Source: Pseudobdellovibrio sp.
GTDB taxonomy: Bacteria > Bdellovibrionota > Bdellovibrionia > Bdellovibrionales > Bdellovibrionaceae
Assembly: GCA_025449725.1 (NCBI GenBank)
Contig: JANWIU010000131.1
Coordinates: 1 to 30,256 of the forward strand
Length of the DNA: 30,256 nucleotides
Direction: 5' to 3'
Shown here: in pieces, positions 22,768 to 30,256 of the stretch
How positions within the stretch are numbered: position 1 is the first letter of the stretch
How the letters are laid out: every line of letters begins with the position of its first letter
Notes under the pieces: model-generated
Told to the model about the DNA's origin: nothing
The model's database searches: none
What the model saw: the letters and a program-made list of their open reading frames with translations, nothing else
Made by a program: the position numbers and the translations under genes

Positions 22768-24553
22768 AATCGGACGACGACAAAGTTTAAAAGGCCTCGC
22801 AGGATTATATTCGCTGGTGGCATTTTCACCTTTGCAAAGCCTCGCTGATACGTTGGTAAATAACTTAGTCGCTGAGGCCACTTCTAAACATCTGCAAAAC
22901 AAATTATCGCAAGAGCCGGCAAAAAGATTTCTTCACATTAATCTTTCTGGTGCGCCGACGCGATGGTATTTCGATCAATTATTGAAACCGTTTGATTCTG
23001 ATCATTTTGTGCCGCATCCGCTGATCTGTACCGAATTTACAGAGCCTGATCCGAATAATCCGTTGTTAATTCAAACGGCCTATAAAACGACTAAATTGCA
23101 TGGCTATAATTTTCCCACTCTTTGGCTTAACAACGTGCCCAGGGCCGGCGGCGGCTCGCGACCGATGGCGGAATTGCTTCAAAATCTTTTAATGATCCGC
23201 GGTTGCGATATGAAGCTCGATGGACATTTTGTAAATACTTTGAAGCAGGTAACCAATAATCAGGGCGATTTGTCGACAACGGGGCTTGTGGCTGATAGAT
23301 CGGGTCTTCTTATGCCTGCAATCTCTATGGGGTTGTGTTCAGCGACTCAGGCGTTTCGCGGGCGGCTCATTAAAAAGCCGGTAGAAATCCCTTACGACTG
23401 CGAAAATTACCTGGATTACATCTTGAGTCCTTTTTATGAACAGCCGGCCTCTGGTAATGACCTTGTCGCCGCAGAAGAAGCGGCAATGGACGCAATCGCG
23501 CAGGTTGCCGTTTCAAATCACCCTGCAAGTGGAATCTTAGCCAACGAACGGCAAAGAACAAGAAAACTGATTCAAAAGAAAATTAGAAATTTAAATGACG
23601 TCTACGAAGGGTTGGTCAAAAAGTATGACGACCTTCTTACTCGCACTCACGGTGTTAAATCAATTCGCGGAATTTCTGATTTCAAATATGACTTTCCGGA
23701 ATTGCCACTAAACGTAAAAGGAGAAGTTAAAGGAACAGATCTTGAAGATTTTCTTAGGTACTACACTCTGCGGGGAAAAGTATGTGAATCTAAATTCAGT
23801 GAAATGCAAAATGCAATTGTGATGAAGAAGATGGCTCAGCAGTTCGCAATTGCAGAATTTTGTCTGACTGAAAACCTAAGTTCGTCCGTCACGATTTCAC
23901 CTTTTGCAGCATGGTCGTATAGCGATAACCTTTTTAGCTATCCTTCTTGTAAGCAAAGCGAATACAAAGTTGAATATGATAAAGTTTCAGGTCAATCGAT
24001 AATTTCGCGGGATCCTGTAAAGTTTAAAACGGTTACGGTCGATGTTCCGTTCGATACTCATTTGATCGGGTTTCAATATGAATTTTTATTCAGTAATTAC
24101 TTTTACCTTGGTTTTTCTGCTGCACTATTGGAACTGACAGATAGGCTTAAAGAAGTTAAATACGAAAATAAAAATTTATTCGATGAAACCGTAATACAGA
24201 TCGCCAGCGAATTCGGGCGTGAACCTATTAGAGACCCCAAGAAAGGGACCTCTCACAGTCCTTGCGGCGGTTCCAGCTCGTTTATCAGTGGCATGGTTAA
24301 AAAACCGATGCTGGTGGGAAATATCTCTACTGACTCAAAGTCACCGGTCCGAAGAGGAACTCGCGGTGAGGCTGCTCCGATGGAAAGTCTTGATTCTAAA
24401 AATATGGACCACCGAAATGTATTATCGACAGTAACTGCGTTAGTCGGAGTAGATCGAATTGTAGCCCGGTCCGCACCACTGGTAGAAGTCAAAAACGGTG
24501 AAGTTGTCGGAGTTATTGAATCTCCTAAAAATGTTCAAAGGGATATAAGTTGA
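22760..24553 (+). CDS. B1: Tat-exported DUF1501-like protein
   Basis: 597-aa protein beginning with a twin-arginine signal: Arg6-Arg7 in GRRQSLKGLAG, followed by a hydrophobic stretch. The C-terminal half has the hallmarks of DUF1501 proteins: MAQQFAIAEFCLTENLSSSV, FDTH at 431-434 (family WDTH), the helix FSAALLELTDRLKEV, then VIQIASEFGRE at 478-488 (family 'SEFGRTP') and a GTSHSP that may equal the conserved DH of the metal site. DUF1501 proteins belong to the alkaline phosphatase/sulfatase-like group and often sit beside secreted heme proteins of the DUF1592/1549 type; the same pairing is seen here with A1. A charged helical insert (about 230-300) is unusual. Folding in the cytoplasm before Tat export suggests a bound metal cofactor. 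The substrate is unknown. Confidence 0.75.
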   Translation: MSKIGRRQSLKGLAGLYSLVAFSPLQSLADTLVNNLVAEATSKHLQNKLSQEPAKRFLHINLSGAPTRWYFDQLLKPFDSDHFVPHPLICTEFTEPDPNNPLLIQTAYKTTKLHGYNFPTLWLNNVPRAGGGSRPMAELLQNLLMIRGCDMKLDGHFVNTLKQVTNNQGDLSTTGLVADRSGLLMPAISMGLCSATQAFRGRLIKKPVEIPYDCENYLDYILSPFYEQPASGNDLVAAEEAAMDAIAQVAVSNHPASGILANERQRTRKLIQKKIRNLNDVYEGLVKKYDDLLTRTHGVKSIRGISDFKYDFPELPLNVKGEVKGTDLEDFLRYYTLRGKVCESKFSEMQNAIVMKKMAQQFAIAEFCLTENLSSSVTISPFAAWSYSDNLFSYPSCKQSEYKVEYDKVSGQSIISRDPVKFKTVTVDVPFDTHLIGFQYEFLFSNYFYLGFSAALLELTDRLKEVKYENKNLFDETVIQIASEFGREPIRDPKKGTSHSPCGGSSSFISGMVKKPMLVGNISTDSKSPVRRGTRGEAAPMESLDSKNMDHRNVLSTVTALVGVDRIVARSAPLVEVKNGEVVGVIESPKNVQRDIS

Positions 24554-25185
24554 ACATCAGCTGCTTTATTTTTTTAGCTTGTGTTTTAACTTCCTATCAG
24601 GCGTCAGCGATGATGAATCATCCGGTTGAAGATCCGAAAAAATCTACAAACCTGGTAATAGTACCAAGATTAGGCGACCGCTATTATTTAAAATCTGTCC
24701 TGACAAATGTTTTTGGCCCGCGTTCAATTCCGTACATTCGTGAAAACATTATGGCGAATGGTCAAGTGTTCGGCGGGCCCTGTGACGAATATGAACAGGT
24801 GAGGACAGGCTTAAAAGTTTTTGACTTAGCCGACATAGAGACGGCTTGCCCCGGAGAGAAATCGGGCTCTCGCCTTTCACAGATTCCTGATGAAAGCGTT
24901 ATTCGACTAGGTTATTTGTTTCGCACTTGTGATGCGTTAGTGCGTGATAAATCAATATTAAATTTTGCGGTTAAAAAGGCGGGCCAGCTTTCCAAAAATC
25001 CTACTGCTGAAAATTATTTTAATATTGTGAGGCTTTTTGACGTAACCGCTGACATCACAAATAAAGACTCTGAAGTTTTTGAAAAAATTAGCAGTCAGGA
25101 TTCTTACAAAAAACTGCCTTCAGAAAAACAGTGGCAATTGCTATTCGGCCTTACCTGTAAGTCAACCGACTGGCAGGTTCTTTAA
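24550..25185 (+). CDS. C1: small secreted four-cysteine protein of unknown function
   Basis: 211-aa protein. It begins at TTG 24550, overlapping the B1 stop as TTGA; this start is needed to give the Sec signal peptide MNISCFIFLACVLTSYQASA. AGGGA lies about 7 nt upstream. The mature part has four cysteines kept in C2: Cys78 (GGPCDEYEQVR), Cys100 (ETACPG), Cys127 (FRTCD) and Cys203 (LTCKSTDWQ). The stretch PRLGDRYYLKSVLTNVFG recalls the short 'RLtr.eY.nsvrdLfG' motif at the N-terminus of DUF1592-type proteins (DUF1587), so C may be a split-off domain of the A family. That is a weak inference. No heme motif. Its stop codon is fused with the next A start (TAATG). Confidence 0.75.
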   Translation: MNISCFIFLACVLTSYQASAMMNHPVEDPKKSTNLVIVPRLGDRYYLKSVLTNVFGPRSIPYIRENIMANGQVFGGPCDEYEQVRTGLKVFDLADIETACPGEKSGSRLSQIPDESVIRLGYLFRTCDALVRDKSILNFAVKKAGQLSKNPTAENYFNIVRLFDVTADITNKDSEVFEKISSQDSYKKLPSEKQWQLLFGLTCKSTDWQVL

Positions 25186-26594
25186 TGAAAAAGTTGCGGC
25201 TTTTTTGGTTTGTCATTTTTATGACTTTTGGAACTCACGCAAAAGAGTCTACTAATCTGCAAAGCAGTTTGTCAGAACAGCAAATATTTAGACGGTGTTA
25301 TTCTCAGATGACCCGCTTGTATCTACCGGCAAACGACAGCCGGCTTACGCTTATAAAAAATAAAAAAGCGACCGCGGTAGAGCTTTGCATGAATCTGATT
25401 CATAAAGCGCAGCTAAACAATCAATTGCAAATTTCAGGAACAGGGCACACGCGAATTGAAACCGATGCGATTATTAAGACGTTTAACACTTTTCATGTCA
25501 GTTGGTTTCAAGCCTACTTTTTTGCAAGGCAAAGTGACGAATTTTTTACTGCAAATGTTTATGACTCCACAGAAATGTCGATTCCTTACACTCTTGCTTT
25601 TTTTAAACCGGGAATTCAGTTTCGCGAAACACTGACAAGTGAAAAAGCTTATGAATCTGTTCGCAGCACTAAGAAACCGATTTATTTTTTAGATCACTTC
25701 GAGAATGGTGAATACCTAAAGGTAGATGACAAAGATGTCTGGGTTACGGGGGGCCAGCTTGAAGTCGAATTCAAGCCTGACTTGGTTCAAACGGGCAAGC
25801 TCCTGGGGTTTCGCGAAAGTAAACGAACAAAAAAATTTGTGGAACAATACGAGGGCATAAAAATGAATATTGTTCCTGGTCAGGCCATGGGCGGTGGCGT
25901 ATTAGGAAGTTCCAGTTACCTCCTTTTAAACTCCGGATTGGACCGCGAAGATATTCCGGATGGTCATTTCTATGCCCATAGAAGCTGGTCGAAAGCGATT
26001 GTGAATGATCTCCTGTGCAGAAGCCTGCCGGTGTTAACTGAAGAAGATGTGGTTCAGGATATCAAAAATGATTCGCAACTGGAATTTCAAAAAAATGTTA
26101 AGTGTTTAACCTGCCATTCTACAATTGATCCGCTGGCACAAGCCCTAAAAGATAAAATGATTCTTCCTGTTTATTCGGCGGATGGTCCTAAAATGCCTAT
26201 ACCTAACAAGTCATTGTTGGTTGGTGACCTTCGCCGTAAAGAAGGCCCTGTAAGGCCCGCTGATAATGTAAAACCAGGCTACTTAAAAATGCGCGCCTTT
26301 AATGGAAATCTTATTGAAAAACCGGCGGGCAGTATCAAAGAACTAGCAGGGTCCCTATCGGAAACGGATGACTATTACATTTGTGCAGCTAAGCATTACT
26401 TCAGTTTCTTTACGGGTGTTGATGTTGATTTAAATTCGAAGGTAGAGCCATCTTCTGCCGTTGCTGATTACTATAATTTTGTAGTTGCTGAAGGCTTGAA
26501 ATTAAAACAGCATCAGGATGTGCGTACTTTGATTAAAGATATTTTGAGCTCTGATTTTTATTCGTCGCCAAATTTCGGAGTTAAAGATGAGTAA
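25185..26594 (+). CDS. A2: secreted single-heme c-type protein, paralogue of A1
   Basis: 469-aa second copy of the A protein, with the same Sec signal layout and heme motif CLTCH at about 307-311. Shared landmarks include RCYSQMTRLYL, KTFNTFHVSWFQAYFF, NVYDSTEMSIPYTLAFFKP, VQTGKLLGF, NDLLCRSLPVLTEEDVV, CHSTIDPLA and LKLKQHQDVRTLIKDILSSD. All features seen in A1 are intact, so it should be functional. The first ~35 residues and the loops are the most diverged. Translation is coupled to C1 by TAATG, and no promoter can fit between the units, so it depends on read-through from the first unit. It overlaps the broken B2 by 8 bp, like A1 and B1. Confidence 0.75.
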   Translation: MKKLRLFWFVIFMTFGTHAKESTNLQSSLSEQQIFRRCYSQMTRLYLPANDSRLTLIKNKKATAVELCMNLIHKAQLNNQLQISGTGHTRIETDAIIKTFNTFHVSWFQAYFFARQSDEFFTANVYDSTEMSIPYTLAFFKPGIQFRETLTSEKAYESVRSTKKPIYFLDHFENGEYLKVDDKDVWVTGGQLEVEFKPDLVQTGKLLGFRESKRTKKFVEQYEGIKMNIVPGQAMGGGVLGSSSYLLLNSGLDREDIPDGHFYAHRSWSKAIVNDLLCRSLPVLTEEDVVQDIKNDSQLEFQKNVKCLTCHSTIDPLAQALKDKMILPVYSADGPKMPIPNKSLLVGDLRRKEGPVRPADNVKPGYLKMRAFNGNLIEKPAGSIKELAGSLSETDDYYICAAKHYFSFFTGVDVDLNSKVEPSSAVADYYNFVVAEGLKLKQHQDVRTLIKDILSSDFYSSPNFGVKDE

Positions 26595-28374
26595 AATTGG
26601 CCGCCGCCAAAGTATTAAGGGTCTTGCGGGAATTTATTCTTTGTTGGCGTTTTCGCCTTTAAGAAGTATTGCAGAAACATTGGTGAACAATGTTGTTGCC
26701 GATGCGACTTCGCGACACTAGCAAAATAAATTATCGCAAGAGCCGGTTAAAAGATTTCTTCACATCAATCTTTCAGGTGCTCCGGCCCGATGGTATTTTG
26801 ATCAACTGTTGAAACCGTCCGATAATGATGAATTTGTACCTCATCCGCTGATCTGTACCGAATTTTTGAAACCGGATCCGAACAATCCCTTAGAAATTCA
26901 AACCGCCTATAAGACTACAAAAATTCACGGCTATAACTTCCCGACAATTTGGCTGAATGAGGTGGCAAAAGCCGGCGGCGGCACAAGACCGATGGCAGAG
27001 CTGTTGCAAAATATGCTAATCATTCGCGGTTGTGACATGAAAATCGACGGGCACTTCGTCAACACTTTGAGGCAAGTCACAAATACACAAGGCGATCTTT
27101 CGACAACGGGGTTGGTAGCCGATTCTTCTGCTTTATTAATGCCTGCCGTCTCAATGGGATCTTGCTCTGCCACTTCGGCTTTTAAAGGCCGAATTGTTAA
27201 AAAGCCCGTTGAGATTCCTTACGACTGTGACAACTATCTCGATTATTTACTTAATCCTTACTATGAAAAACCGGCTTCGCTGAGCGATATTTCAGAAGCA
27301 GAAAATGCTGCGATGGATGCTATTGACCGGATTTCGCGTTCAAATCATTCGGCCAGTCAAATTTTGGCAAACGAAAAACATAAAGCGCGAAAGCTCGTTC
27401 AAAAAAAGATAAAACGACTTAACGATGTTTACGAAAACCTGGTCAAAAAATATGAGGATCTGTTAACGCGAACTCATAGTTTAAAATCAATTCGCGGCAT
27501 TTCAGACAATAAATATGATTTTCCGGAACTTCCATTGAAGCTTAAGGGTGAAATCAAGCAAAGCGAACTTAAAGAATATTTACTGTGTTACACACTTAGC
27601 GGAAAAGTATGTGAACAAAAATTCAGTGAAATGCAAAATTCAATTGTCATGAAAAAAATGGCACAGCAATTTGCCATTGCTGAGTTTTGCCTAAATGAAG
27701 GTTTAAGTGCATCTGTTACCATTTCACCTGAAGAAGCCTGGTCTTATAGTGATCACTACTTTAACTTTCCCGCAGTTAAGCCTTCTGACTTCAAAGTTGA
27801 GTATGATAGCGTCTCCGGGCATTCAACAATAACTCGTGACGCTTCACTTTTTAAGTCAGCGAAAATAAAAGTCCCGTTTGATACTCATCTGATCGGGTTT
27901 CATTATGAGTATTTATTTACTAATTATTTTTATCTTGGGTTTTCAGCCGCTCTATTGGAACTCGTGGACCGTTTGAAAGAAGTTAAATTTGATAATACAA
28001 ATATGTTCAATGAGACCGTAATTCAAATCGCCAGTGAGTTCGGCCGAGAGCCTATCAATATCCCTAAGAAGGGAAGTTCGCACAGTCCTAGAGGAGGCAC
28101 GAGCTCTTTTCTTACAGGGATGGTTCAAAAACCAATGCTGGTCGGAAATATTTACGCAGATTCAAAAATCGAAAAACGGCGGGGTACACGAGGGGAAGCT
28201 GCGCCGATGGAAAGTCTTGGCGGGCAAAATTTGGATCACAAAAATGTACTTTCAACCGTTTCTGCCTTAGTTAATGTAGAGCGCATCGTGGCCAGGGCTG
28301 TACCGCTGATCGAAGTCAAAAACGGTGAAGTAAAAGGGGTGATCGAACAACCCCGTAACATTTCTAGGACTTAG
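26587..28374 (+). pseudogene. B2: DUF1501-like Tat protein interrupted by an amber codon
   Basis: Second copy of the B gene. The start, twin-arginine signal (GRRQSIKGLAG) and first 44 codons match B1, then codon 45 is TAG (26719-26721) where B1 has CTG (Leu). The same frame continues with no other stop for 551 codons, retaining FDTH, IASEFGRE and SHSP motifs at the expected places. One base change from TTG would explain the stop. Without read-through, only a 44-residue signal peptide is made. Internal initiation (first ATG at 26809) would give a protein lacking the Tat signal and about 75 residues. One SHSPC in B1 is SHSPR here. It could be a recent null allele, a sequencing error or a read-through gene. 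Confidence 0.8.
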
Positions 28375-28377
28375 ACT

Positions 28378-29001
28378 GTGAAATTGATTTGGACTTTTCT
28401 TATCTTTGTTTTTGCAGCTCAAGCACCGGCGATAATGGCGAACCATGGCGATGAGCCTAAAAAGACCTCAGCAACTGTCATTAAGCCAAGATTGGGCGAC
28501 CGCTACTTTATTAAATCTGTACTCACCTTTGTATACGGTGCTGAGGCTACCCCTTATGTTCGGCAATACATTATGTCTAATGGGCAGAATTTCGGTGGCC
28601 CGTGTGATGAATACGAGCAAGTGCGAAAAAAGAATGTTGAATTAGTCGATGTCGAGACGGCTTGCCCCGGGAAGAAATCAGGATCCCGACTATCACAAAT
28701 TCCTAATGAAAGTGTTGTACGTCTTGGATATTTGTTCAGAACTTGCGATGTTCTGGGCGAAGATAAAGTGACTCTGAACAATGCTGTGAAAAAAGTCGGA
28801 AAGATCAATGTCAGACCCAAAGCGGCTGATTACTTTAATGTGATAAAATTATTTAACTCAACAGCCCAGACGACCGCAAATGATTCCGCGGTTTATGAAG
28901 AAATAAGTTCACAAGATTCTTATATAAAGTTGCCTGCCGAAAAACAGTGGCAGCTTCTATTCGGTGTTACTTGTAAATCAACTGACTGGCAGCTTCTTTA
29001 G
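28378..29001 (+). CDS. C2: small secreted four-cysteine protein, paralogue of C1
   Basis: 207-aa second copy of the C protein, beginning at GTG 28378, 3 bp after the B2 stop, with AGGA about 8 nt upstream. The signal peptide runs to about residue 19 (IFVFAAQAPAIMA). All four cysteines of C1 are kept (GGPCDEYEQVR, ETACPGKKSGSRLSQIP, FRTCD, VTCKSTDWQ). PRLGDRYFIKSVLTFVYG matches the conserved N-terminal motif. Both C copies use a non-ATG start, so low output relative to A and B may be selected. It is the last gene of the operon; the hairpin terminator follows 22 bp after its stop. Function unknown. Confidence 0.75.
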   Translation: MKLIWTFLIFVFAAQAPAIMANHGDEPKKTSATVIKPRLGDRYFIKSVLTFVYGAEATPYVRQYIMSNGQNFGGPCDEYEQVRKKNVELVDVETACPGKKSGSRLSQIPNESVVRLGYLFRTCDVLGEDKVTLNNAVKKVGKINVRPKAADYFNVIKLFNSTAQTTANDSAVYEEISSQDSYIKLPAEKQWQLLFGVTCKSTDWQLL

Positions 29002-29022
29002 ATATCCGGCTATAAGTAAAAA

Positions 29023-29046
29023 AAAACCCGGCTTTCACCGGGTTTT
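29023..29046. terminator. Bidirectional rho-independent terminator between the operon and lon
   Basis: AAAACCCGG and CCGGGTTTT form a perfect 9-bp stem around a 6-nt loop (CTTTCA). A-rich sequence to the left and T-rich sequence to the right give a U-tract in both directions. It lies between the convergent ends of C2 and lon. Confidence 0.85.
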
Positions 29047-29071
29047 CTGTTTCAACACTAACTTTAAAAAA

Positions 29072-30256
29072 CTAGTGAGTTGTATGGATCTGTTGACCTG
29101 TGTACTGAGCTTTAATTCCTTGCTCGCGTCCCACTTGTGCTTTGAATAATTCTTTTGGATTTTTGATATCCAAAGCATTTATCAAAACCTGATCAACATG
29201 GTCTACCAAGATAACTTTTAATTCTTTTAAGACTTCTTTTGGAATATCTTTTAAGTCTTTTTCGTTTTCTTTAGGGCAGATGATCGTTTTGATTCCACCG
29301 CGGTGAGCTGCCAGAACTTTTTCTTTCAAACCACCGATTGGTAAAACTTTTCCACGTAATGAAACTTCACCGGTCATCGCAACTGTGCGTTTTACCGGGA
29401 TTTTCAACATCGCAGAAACAATCGAAGTTGTTAAAGCGATACCTGCAGAAGGACCGTCTTTAGGAGTCGCACCGTCAGGGAAATGGATATGAACATCCAG
29501 GTTCTCATAGAATTCTTTATCTAACTGAAATAAAGGTCCACGAGATCTTGCGTAAGACATTGCTGCCACACAAGATTCTTTCATTACATCGCCCAATTGC
29601 CCTGTAACAGTAAATTTCCCTTTACCCGGTACACAGCTAACCTCAACCGCAAGTAAGTCTCCGCCCACTTCTGTCCAAGCCATACCGTTTGTAAGACCGA
29701 TTTCGTTAGATTTTTCGATCTCACCGTATTTGTATTTGTGACCGCCAAGTAACTCAACCAGCTTTTCAGGTGTAACAACGTAACCTTCAAAAGAAGCTTT
29801 TTTCGAAGCTGCTTTCTTACCTTTAGTTGATTTACCGGTTTTAGCTGTCGTTGCTTTATCTGTTGTGCCCTCTTTTTTGAAGTCTTCAATTGTTTGAGAC
29901 ATCACTAAGTCTTTTGCAACCTTACGGAAAACATTTGCGAACTGTCTTTCTAAGTTACGAACACCGGCTTCGCGAGTGTAGTAACGGATTACATCGCGTA
30001 CCGTTTTATCTTGCATAACCACTTTGTAATCTTTCAAACCATGAGCTTCCATTTGCTTTGGAATCAAATAGTTCTTAGCAATGTGGAACTTTTCTTGCTC
30101 GATATAACCATCAAGGTAGATCACTTCCATACGATCCAATAACGGACGAGGAACTGTTCCCAGGTTATTCGCGGTCGCTACGAACATCACTTTAGATAGA
30201 TCATATTCTAACTCAAGATAGTGATCGGCAAAATTAGCATTTTGCTCCGGATCTAA
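29072..30256 (-). CDS. lon: ATP-dependent Lon protease, C-terminal part (partial at the right edge)
   Basis: The last ~394 residues of Lon; the N-terminal domain and the Walker motifs lie beyond the window. The visible part starts LDPEQNANFADHYLELEYDL, then VMFVATANNLGTVPRPLLDRMEVI, the sensor-1 and arginine-finger region. The AAA+ lid follows (YTREAGVRNLERQFANVFRK). The protease domain has the catalytic Ser in PKDGPSAGIALTTS (codon about 29447-29449) and the catalytic Lys 43 residues later in GGLKEKVLAAHRGGI, the same distance as in E. coli Lon. Between lid and protease domain there is a ~30-residue insertion rich in Lys, Thr, Ala and Ser (bases about 29789-29878). Lon degrades misfolded and regulatory proteins in the cytoplasm. 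The C-terminus extends about 20 polar residues beyond the usual end. Confidence 0.96.
   Translation of the reverse strand, partial: LDPEQNANFADHYLELEYDLSKVMFVATANNLGTVPRPLLDRMEVIYLDGYIEQEKFHIAKNYLIPKQMEAHGLKDYKVVMQDKTVRDVIRYYTREAGVRNLERQFANVFRKVAKDLVMSQTIEDFKKEGTTDKATTAKTGKSTKGKKAASKKASFEGYVVTPEKLVELLGGHKYKYGEIEKSNEIGLTNGMAWTEVGGDLLAVEVSCVPGKGKFTVTGQLGDVMKESCVAAMSYARSRGPLFQLDKEFYENLDVHIHFPDGATPKDGPSAGIALTTSIVSAMLKIPVKRTVAMTGEVSLRGKVLPIGGLKEKVLAAHRGGIKTIICPKENEKDLKDIPKEVLKELKVILVDHVDQVLINALDIKNPKELFKAQVGREQGIKAQYTGQQIHTTH

Larger units (their letters stand above)
21361..29001 (+). repeat. Tandem duplication of the three-gene A-B-C unit
   Basis: Unit one (21361-25185) and unit two (25185-29001) have the same gene order, near-identical lengths and similar internal overlaps. 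The C1 stop and A2 start are fused as TAATG, so the repeat runs exactly from the A start codon to the C stop codon. Protein sequence is well conserved between copies while third codon positions differ widely. Confidence 0.95.

Noticed and set aside
26809..28374. B2 as an intact 521-aa gene starting at ATG 26809
   Set aside because: It would lack the Tat signal and about 75 conserved residues, and the preceding 44-codon segment plus clean frame show it is an interrupted full-length gene.

Overview
The window looks like chromosomal DNA of a Bdellovibrio-like predatory bacterium (Bdellovibrionota). This is an inference from the moderate-to-low GC content, the dense gene packing, the Lon, UvrA, PBP1A and COX15 sequences, and the mix of sigma-54 regulators with many lineage-specific secreted proteins. 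No phage genes, insertion sequences or CRISPR array were seen. No gap between genes exceeds 300 bp; the largest (21091-21360, 1237-1488) hold promoters, a dyad or a terminator.

Positions 1-12281 are all on the minus strand and mostly housekeeping. They hold the start of an AmgK-like sugar kinase (cut by the window edge), a small protein that looks like a degenerate sigma-54 activator, a complete sigma-54 activator, an MsbA-like ABC exporter, UvrA, a class A penicillin-binding protein, an orphan 216-aa protein and the heme A synthase COX15. uvrA overlaps the end of the PBP gene, and the orphan overlaps the end of cox15 as TAATG. A 24-bp tandem repeat containing short dyads lies between uvrA and the exporter.

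Positions 12352-18496 look like a surface-glycan or sugar-modification island: a radical SAM/SPASM enzyme, two tandem GT-C-type membrane glycosyltransferase-like proteins, a divergent DegT-type PLP aminotransferase and a phytanoyl-CoA-dioxygenase-like Fe(II)/2-oxoglutarate enzyme. The GT-C pair arose by a tandem duplication of about 1.5 kb whose seam is still visible: a decayed 28-nt copy of the aminotransferase gene start sits between the two copies. A GNAT acetyltransferase and tRNA-Val(TAC) follow.

Positions 19391-29001 hold the most distinctive locus. A TPR/winged-helix regulator and a small secreted protein (minus strand) diverge from a six-gene plus-strand operon. That operon is a three-gene unit repeated head to tail: (A) a secreted one-heme protein with DUF1592/1588/1585-like features, (B) a Tat-exported DUF1501-like protein, (C) a small secreted four-cysteine protein of unknown function. 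The copies have diverged strongly at silent sites but keep their protein sequence, except that the second B gene carries one in-frame amber codon just after its Tat signal. A strong bidirectional hairpin terminator separates the operon from the convergent lon gene, which runs off the right edge.
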